A stretch of 64,000 nt of DNA, taken from Mucilaginibacter sp. SJ. Lineage in GTDB: Bacteria > Bacteroidota > Bacteroidia > Sphingobacteriales > Sphingobacteriaceae. A program made the translations under genes and the position numbers. The DNA lies in NCBI RefSeq assembly GCF_028993635.1, contig NZ_CP118631.1, positions 1,984,001 through 2,048,000 of the forward strand, read 5' to 3'. Below, in pieces: positions 58,924 to 64,000 of the stretch. How positions within the stretch are numbered: position 1 is the first letter of the stretch; every line of letters starts with the position of its first letter. The notes below the pieces were generated by a model that was not told where the DNA came from, made no database searches, and was given only the letters and a program-made list of their open reading frames with translations.

Positions 58924-59688
58924 ATGGAAAACAGAAATAAAATTGCCGTAGTTACCGGCGGCAGCCGTGGCTTAGGCCGGGACATGGCCTTAAGGCTTGC
59001 CGAAAAAGGAATAGATGTTATTATAACCTACAATACCAATGCAGAGGAGGCAGCAAAGGTGGTTAACCTTGCAGAACAAAGCGGCGCAAAGGCAGCAGCA
59101 TTGCAACTCAATACCGGAGTAATTAAAAGCTTTGATGCATTTACCGAAAAACTGCGTGAAGTTTTGACGGATAAATTTGGAACCGATCATATCGACTTTT
59201 TAATTAACAATGCGGGACAAGGCGGTTACAGCGCCATCAGCGATGTTACCGAGGAATTTTTTGATGATTTGTTGAACGTGCACTTTAAAGGTGTATACTT
59301 TTTAACTCAAAAATTGATCCCGTTGATGGCCGATGGCGGTGGGATTGTCAACGTATCATCCGGGTTGACGCGGGTATCAGTTCCGCGTTCTTCGGCCTAT
59401 GCATCCATGAAAGGCGCGGTAGAAGTTTTCACCCGTTACCTGGCTAAAGAACTCGGCGCAAGAGGTATCAGGGCCAATGTGGTTGCTCCCGGTGCTATCA
59501 TGACCGATTTTGGCGGCGGCCATTTGCGCAATAGCGAAGAAACACAGAAAATGGTGAGCAGCATAACTGCATTGGGCAGGCCGGGCGTTGCAGAAGATAT
59601 CGGCGGCGTAGTAGCTTTTCTTTGTACCGAAGATGCGCGTTGGGTTAATGGCCAGCGTATTGAAGCATCAGGTGGTATGGCTATTTAA
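58924..59688 (+). CDS. SDR-family oxidoreductase
   Basis: Classical short-chain dehydrogenase of 254 residues. Cofactor motif TGGSRGLG near residue 11-18, then NNAGQGG in the middle, catalytic Ser in VSSGLTR and Tyr/Lys in YASMKGA. The segment RANVVAPGAIMTDFGGG and the C-terminal WVNGQRIEASGG are typical. It resembles 3-oxoacyl-ACP reductase-like proteins, but the alignment does not prove a fatty-acid role. The upstream nitrilase is on the same strand at a 105-base distance with a likely promoter in between. A two-way terminator follows. Confidence 0.85.
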   Translation: MENRNKIAVVTGGSRGLGRDMALRLAEKGIDVIITYNTNAEEAAKVVNLAEQSGAKAAALQLNTGVIKSFDAFTEKLREVLTDKFGTDHIDFLINNAGQGGYSAISDVTEEFFDDLLNVHFKGVYFLTQKLIPLMADGGGIVNVSSGLTRVSVPRSSAYASMKGAVEVFTRYLAKELGARGIRANVVAPGAIMTDFGGGHLRNSEETQKMVSSITALGRPGVAEDIGGVVAFLCTEDARWVNGQRIEASGGMAI

Positions 59689-59702
59689 ATGGAGAATATC
59701 CA

Positions 59703-59744
59703 AATTGAGAGGAGTTTATTAATACCAATGAACTCCTCTCAATT
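59703..59744. terminator. bidirectional terminator between SDR and FKBP-like genes
   Basis: Perfect 14-bp stem AATTGAGAGGAGTT (59703-59716) with 59731-59744, 14-base loop, between the convergent stops at 59688 and 59755. Confidence 0.85.
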
Positions 59745-59754
59745 ATAACATCTT

Positions 59755-61476
59755 TCATTTCACTATCCCAAGCAATTCTACCTCCCCAATATATATATAA
59801 CCAGGTGTCGTCGATTCGCCGTACCCGAGTTTAGCCGGAATAAACATCCTGTATTTACTGCCAACGCTCATCAATTTTAAACACTCTGCCATACCTGGAA
59901 CCATTTGATTAACAATACGTTCGACCGGCGTACGGCCCTCGTGGGTGTCTTTAATTTCCTTACCGATTATAGTGGCCCACGAGCAAATGTACTTAACTTT
60001 ATCTGACGATAATGGTTTTGGCCCTGAGCCCTGGCTAATTATTTCGTACTGCAGGCCGCTGGGTGTGGTAATAATGCCAGGCTTCTTACTATTTTCGGCT
60101 AAAAACTTCTCGGCTTCTTGTTTTACATCTACCGGCGATTGCCCGGAGGCAACAGGTTGCTGTTCTGGTTTTACAACATCAGATTTAACCTCTGAGCTGC
60201 CATAATTTCCAGAACCGGTAATGGTTTCACCGTTTGAAAGTTTACAGGTAAATGTAAAACTACTGGTTGATGTTTTAGTAAGCGTGCCACTTGAAGACCC
60301 CTCTGGTTGGTATTTACCAGCATTAAAGAAGGGTAAGATAAAATGTAACTCGCAATTACCGCCCAAACCGTTTCCTATATTATAGGTTCCGCTACTGTTC
60401 TGGGGCATATTATAAATCCATACTGTTCTCTCGTCCGATTGCATTGATACAGATATACTACCACCATTACAGTCCTGATCTCGGGGTTTAGATGTGCATT
60501 TCCCGGCGTATCTGAGCCCCTTATAGGTAAATTCCCCGCTATTACCTTTTATCCCGGTTCTTGTACTACCGCTATTACTTGTATTTTGACTGCCCTGGTT
60601 AGCTGTTTGAATATTGGCCGCCGGCGTATTTTGTTTATTACCCGCCGGGGGATTGAAATTGGTGCTCTGCTGCTTTTCACAAACAGGTTTTCCTGTATTA
60701 GTATAAACCAAATTCGCCAGTTTCCATCTTTTTATAATGTCACCACTCATTTTATGTACAAAACGAGTTGTTTCACCGGGTTGGGTAACGTGCTGATCTC
60801 CAAAATGAACCTTCCCCTTATCATCTAATAAATTAAACAGGTAAGAGACGGTTTTGTCATTGTTATTTTTAACTTCAAACCACATGTGTACCTGGTAATT
60901 TAAGGCGTTGCCCCGCTCCACGAGATACCTGTATTCGATATTAGGATTACAATTGTCAATGCTAAAAGACTGCCAGTTTGACCATTGGAGAGAATTTTTG
61001 ACCGGGGCCTGCTGAGCCTGGGTTGGTTTTTCCTGTAAAGTAACGAGATCGAACTGAAAACGATATCCAGGTTCGGGACAGCCTCTGTCCTGGCTTACCA
61101 ATACTTCTGCAGAGAGCGTAAGCCGGCCATCAGGTAAAATATCCACCCATTGCCCGTGCCAATTCTGATTGTTTGAAAAATTAATACTGTAAATCTCACT
61201 TTCAATTCCATAATGGCCTTCATACCAGCCACAGTCATTACCGTTGAAAGTTAACGCCGTTGCCTTCAATCTAACCGCTTTATCACTGTTGTTATTTTTT
61301 ACAGTTCCGGTAACTCTATAAACATCTAATGTAGCTTTACACTTTTCTTCGTATCGTGTACCTATTTTTTTATTGCCGTCATAGCTAATGGTGACACCTT
61401 TTTCACTATAGGGAAGCTGCCCAAAACAAAATGTTGTACTTAATAGCACAATAAACAAAACGAAAAACCTTTTCAT
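59755..61476 (-). CDS. secreted protein with degenerate FKBP-type domain
   Basis: Exported protein of 573 residues, signal peptide ending about CFGQ-20. The first 270 residues contain two related beta-rich modules (KATLDVYRVTGTVKNNNSDKAVRLKATAL and SIDNCNPNIEYRYLVERGNALNYQVHMWFEVKNNNDKTVSY). A Ser/Gly/Asn/Gln-rich linker follows (about 275-320), then a small beta domain. The C-terminal 120 residues resemble FKBP peptidyl-prolyl isomerases (ITTPSGLQYEIISQGSGPKPLSSDKVKY, then GMAECLKLMSVGSKYRMFIPAKLGYGES). The aromatic pocket is mostly missing: no HYTG, no FDS and no GW. PPIase activity is therefore doubtful. Family of the N-terminal part unknown. Confidence 0.75.
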   Translation of the reverse strand: MKRFFVLFIVLLSTTFCFGQLPYSEKGVTISYDGNKKIGTRYEEKCKATLDVYRVTGTVKNNNSDKAVRLKATALTFNGNDCGWYEGHYGIESEIYSINFSNNQNWHGQWVDILPDGRLTLSAEVLVSQDRGCPEPGYRFQFDLVTLQEKPTQAQQAPVKNSLQWSNWQSFSIDNCNPNIEYRYLVERGNALNYQVHMWFEVKNNNDKTVSYLFNLLDDKGKVHFGDQHVTQPGETTRFVHKMSGDIIKRWKLANLVYTNTGKPVCEKQQSTNFNPPAGNKQNTPAANIQTANQGSQNTSNSGSTRTGIKGNSGEFTYKGLRYAGKCTSKPRDQDCNGGSISVSMQSDERTVWIYNMPQNSSGTYNIGNGLGGNCELHFILPFFNAGKYQPEGSSSGTLTKTSTSSFTFTCKLSNGETITGSGNYGSSEVKSDVVKPEQQPVASGQSPVDVKQEAEKFLAENSKKPGIITTPSGLQYEIISQGSGPKPLSSDKVKYICSWATIIGKEIKDTHEGRTPVERIVNQMVPGMAECLKLMSVGSKYRMFIPAKLGYGESTTPGYIYIGEVELLGIVK

Positions 61477-61707
61477 TGCAGGAGGGGATTAAGTTATATT
61501 GGTTCCCGTAAATTTGCGACAATCCCGTCATAGAAAAAATAGCTACTTATAGCTATTTTTCAATTTATTACACCCAACACTCCTTTATTGTTTTCTCACT
61601 AATTCAACAGATTTACAGGGAAGCGTGACATCAATGATGCATTAAACAGGATTATAGTTGCTAAAAAAACACTGACCAATCGCATAATATTACATGCAGT
61701 TCTAAAA

Positions 61708-62409
61708 TCACTGCAATATTTCCAATATCGCAATCACCGCGTTATTGCTTAATGCTTCCATGTCAGCCTCTTCCAACTGCCATAACGCCAATCCGTCACG
61801 CTCATGCATCAGGCGGCCCTGCAGCTCAAAAGCCCCGGCAAGCACAAATGCGTAAAACAACGATTTATTGTTTTTAAGTTGATAAAGCGCATCCGCCCTC
61901 CCGCCAAATACCCCTGCATGCAATCGAAACGGATGCATTCCGCTGGTGGGGACCAGGTCGATCAGTTCATTTTGCCTGTTGGTAATATCAAATTTAAAAA
62001 CCGCGTCGCGCGGTAGATCTATAACCTCATCATCTTTTAACTGAAAATAAATGTAATTGATCCAATCGCTTTTATAAAGATTAGTTAATTCAAGCCCCTC
62101 ACCGGCAACAGCATAACCTACAAACAGCTCTCCAACATCAATCAGGCGGATATCTCCATTTACCCTTTTTAACAATACCTCGCCGGTTACCGGCATTAAA
62201 ATAAACCAGCCGGAGTTTTCGACGGCGACATCAACCGAACTGCCGCCCGCCAGCATTTCATCATTCCATACCTCCAACCGGCCAAAGGGTTTACGATGCT
62301 CATTAAAGTAGTTACCATAGTTAAAACTGCTGTAACGCCTCAAGGTGTGGGTTTTCGTGAAACCTCTTTGGTCGGCTAAATGTATTTGTCCCGGTGAGAT
62401 CTTTTCCAT
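61708..62409 (-). CDS. pirin-like cupin protein without metal His
   Basis: Cytoplasmic protein of 233 residues. The opening QRGFTKTHTLRRYSSFNYGNYFNEHRKPFGRLEVWNDEMLAGGSS resembles pirins (TFHTFSFGDYY ... FGALRVINDD). The end (ALWQLEEADMEALSNNAVIAILEI) fits the C-terminal strand of the same family. Pirins carry HxH metal ligands after this start; here the place reads VDVAVENSG, so iron binding and quercetinase activity are unlikely. It starts 1 base after the stop of an unknown gene upstream on the same strand, so the two form an operon. Confidence 0.55.
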   Translation of the reverse strand: MEKISPGQIHLADQRGFTKTHTLRRYSSFNYGNYFNEHRKPFGRLEVWNDEMLAGGSSVDVAVENSGWFILMPVTGEVLLKRVNGDIRLIDVGELFVGYAVAGEGLELTNLYKSDWINYIYFQLKDDEVIDLPRDAVFKFDITNRQNELIDLVPTSGMHPFRLHAGVFGGRADALYQLKNNKSLFYAFVLAGAFELQGRLMHERDGLALWQLEEADMEALSNNAVIAILEILQ

Positions 62410-62410
62410 G

Positions 62411-62944
62411 TTAATTGTGATATTGCAGTGAAGTTATATTTATATACGGCTGCAATTGCATAAGGTTAGTAGATATGCTATTATTTTCGGCAAATTGTTG
62501 GATTTCTGGTGTATGATCAGATATCAGCAAGTAGCTGTCGATGGTATCATGCCAGATCAGTGGTTCGGAATAGAAATTGACCGCGATCTGGTGCTTGTCC
62601 TTATCATTAATATCCGAATTGATGATCTCCAGCTGAAACTTGCTGAATGTAAGGAACCGCCGGCCAACATTATTTAAAATATCGGGCATAATACCGCCAA
62701 GCTGCTGAATATAACCGGTAACCGATGGTATAACCATACCGGTTAAACGCTGGGCATTGGGCACATTCCTTAACAATTCAGCATAAGAAGTATAGGCTGT
62801 TCCCTGGCTAAAATTCTGGGCCTGCATTTTAAATTCCAGGTAGGTGCTTTCAAAAACCAGCTTATCCCATTGCTTAACCGACCGGATATCGATGATTTTA
62901 CGATAACATAAAATGATGACGCGCTTTTGCATATGATGGTTCAA
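62411..62944 (-). CDS. conserved-looking hypothetical protein, operon with pirin-like gene
   Basis: Unrecognised protein of up to 177 residues, stop 1 base before the pirin-like start. The frame begins 11 bases after the dioxygenase terminator, which leaves no room for its own promoter; the true start may be Met40 (about 62827, MQAQNFSQGTAY). The middle has ELLRNVPNAQRLTGMVIPSVTGYIQQLGGIMPDILNNVGRRFLTFSKFQLEI, a mixed helical and strand pattern, and the end YINITSLQYHN is polar. No membrane span is seen. The coding signal is moderate. Confidence 0.5.
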   Translation of the reverse strand: MNHHMQKRVIILCYRKIIDIRSVKQWDKLVFESTYLEFKMQAQNFSQGTAYTSYAELLRNVPNAQRLTGMVIPSVTGYIQQLGGIMPDILNNVGRRFLTFSKFQLEIINSDINDKDKHQIAVNFYSEPLIWHDTIDSYLLISDHTPEIQQFAENNSISTNLMQLQPYINITSLQYHN

Positions 62945-62954
62945 AAAACAAAAA

Positions 62955-62972
62955 CGCCGGCGACAGCCGGCG
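62955..62972 (-). terminator. terminator of the intradiol dioxygenase gene
   Basis: Stem CGCCGGC/GCCGGCG with a 4-base loop, followed by T5 and T6 runs on the minus strand, about 27 bases after the stop at 62999. It ends only 11 bases before the start of the next minus-strand gene. Confidence 0.88.
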
Positions 62973-62998
62973 CCCTGTTACAAAACAAGATTAAAATT

Positions 62999-63727
62999 TT
63001 AAGCAGGCACACTTAAACTGATAGCTAATACAAAACCGGCAGTGGTGCTACCGGTAACAGTAGCAGTTTCAAGCGTATACCCATCGCTAAACACATTATC
63101 ACTCGCATTATACGTATATCCGCTCATGCCTTTAGCATAACCGCTAACAGCCGCCAGGGCCGTGCCGGTGCCCTCCGGAAAAGCGATCTGCGTTACTTTC
63201 AATGATGTACCCGATGAGTTATACACATGAACGTGAATATGCGTAGCCCTGCCCGTATACCAACCTGGAAATATAGAAGTAAAAGTTACCAGGCCATTTG
63301 AATCGGTAGTTTGCCTGCCACGCAAAAAATGTACGGAAGTATAATTTGTTGATTGTGTGCCGCTGCCGCCATATTCAGAATAATTGCCTTCCGCATCGCA
63401 ATGCCAGATATCAACCAACGCTCCCGAAAGCGCGCTACAGCTATTATTACTGTTGTTGATTGTAATTTTCACGGTAAGCTTATACCCTGTACGGCCATCG
63501 GTAATATCGCTCCTTACATATGATGCAGGCGAATGCGTTGGATACGGACCTTCCGTTTCGGTAGGCACAACACTGCAAGTGCCTGAATCGGTTGAACCTG
63601 AAGTACTGCCGGAAGATGAAGTTGTAGTAGTTGTGGCGGTATCCGCATCTTTTTTGCAGGCTTCAACCAATACCGACGATGACACTGCGCCGATTACCAG
63701 GCTTTTTAAAAAGTTCTTTCTTTCCAT
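62999..63727 (-). CDS. intradiol ring-cleavage dioxygenase-like lipoprotein
   Basis: Exported protein of 242 residues, started at ATG 63727 (MERKNFLKSLVIGAVSSSVLVEAC), with a lipobox ending at Cys24; a frame to 63769 adds 14 unlike residues. A Ser/Thr/Gly-rich linker (about 30-55) follows. The dioxygenase fold has VDIWHCDAEGNYSEYGG and PGWYTGRATHIHVHV, in which Tyr, Tyr, His and His fit the Fe(III) ligand set of protocatechuate 3,4-dioxygenase. Secreted members of this family exist in several phyla; the aromatic substrate is not known. No other aromatic-catabolism gene is nearby. Confidence 0.87.
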   Translation of the reverse strand: MERKNFLKSLVIGAVSSSVLVEACKKDADTATTTTTSSSGSTSGSTDSGTCSVVPTETEGPYPTHSPASYVRSDITDGRTGYKLTVKITINNSNNSCSALSGALVDIWHCDAEGNYSEYGGSGTQSTNYTSVHFLRGRQTTDSNGLVTFTSIFPGWYTGRATHIHVHVYNSSGTSLKVTQIAFPEGTGTALAAVSGYAKGMSGYTYNASDNVFSDGYTLETATVTGSTTAGFVLAISLSVPA

Positions 63728-63912
63728 TGTATGTTCTCCTTTTAAGTTTAATCTAAATCGTTGATTCAAAAGTAAAAGTGGTATAGTCAGTGTTGAAACA
63801 TGTGTCGGTTAGCTGCCTTTTTGTGTCGATAAACGGCAAATTATCTGTGTGCGGGAAGATAAGATTGTATAAACATACAGTTGCATGACAACTTTAAACC
63901 GTCAAATTTCTC

Positions 63913-63920
63913 TATCTTTG
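63913..63920 (+). promoter_or_regulatory. candidate -7 element of fabH
   Basis: TATCTTTG matches TAnnTTTG and lies 28 bases before the ATG. A TTG at 63881-63883 is 29 bases upstream, longer than usual. Confidence 0.45.
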
Positions 63921-63948
63921 CATGTTTTTTTGAGAGTATATAATATTT

Positions 63949-64000
63949 ATGGCATTAAAAAGCAGTGCGGTGATTACCGGTGTAGGTGGCTATGTTCCTG
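63949..64000 (+). CDS. fabH: 3-oxoacyl-ACP synthase III, 3' end outside window
   Basis: Only the first 17 codons are visible (MALKSSAVITGVGGYVP), running off the right edge. The AVITGVGGYVP start is a signature of Bacteroidota FabH, the enzyme that begins fatty acid synthesis from acetyl-CoA. The catalytic part is not in the window, so the call rests on the N-terminus and the fitting promoter element. Confidence 0.7.
   Translation, partial: MALKSSAVITGVGGYVP

Overview
The window looks like chromosome of a Bacteroidota member of the Sphingobacteriaceae type (Mucilaginibacter or Pedobacter-like; inference). The signs are two SusC/SusD polysaccharide utilization loci (PULs), a FecI/FecR sigma/anti-sigma pair, sensor kinases with beta-propeller repeats, TAnnTTTG promoter elements instead of sigma-70 boxes, few Shine-Dalgarno sites, and many short lipoproteins and signal peptides. 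No tRNA, rRNA or CRISPR array was seen.

Region 1 (1-19650, all plus) is a fucose locus. It begins with the 3' part of an L-fuconate dehydratase gene, a short-chain dehydrogenase and an L-fucose permease, which together imply the non-phosphorylated fucose route. A PUL follows: a two-domain esterase, SusC, SusD, two discoidin-tailed surface lipoproteins, GH29 and GH95 alpha-L-fucosidases, and a clan GH-D alpha-galactosidase-like enzyme. The likely substrate is an acetylated, fucosylated and galactosylated plant or algal glycan. Surface proteins bind and clip it, periplasmic enzymes release fucose, FucP imports it, and the first two genes oxidise it.

Region 2 (19670-30350) holds a group II intron of class C type (about 19985-21903). 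It sits directly behind the intrinsic terminator of a VOC-AraC operon. After it come a propeller sensor kinase with its NarL-type regulator, a small secreted NTF2-like protein, a PAS histidine kinase and another VOC protein.

Region 3 (30470-37460) is mixed housekeeping: a 57-residue membrane protein, a patatin-like lipase, FabF, a PEP mutase-family enzyme, a chloramphenicol acetyltransferase-like protein, a short DUF885 protein and a CBS-domain protein.

Region 4 (37940-46510, minus) is an arabinan-type PUL in the order sigma factor, FecR, SusC with an STN domain, SusD and a GH43 arabinanase.

Region 5 (46840-64000) contains an aldo/keto reductase, a Crp-type regulator, a frameshifted secreted protein, and an unusual BlaI / M56 peptidase / periplasmic heptad-repeat operon. 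In that operon the peptidase and its neighbour share the same 7-residue repeat. The rest is a PAP2 phosphatase, a GH39 enzyme, small metabolic enzymes, an FKBP-related protein with a degenerate active site, a pirin-like protein, an intradiol dioxygenase and the start of fabH.
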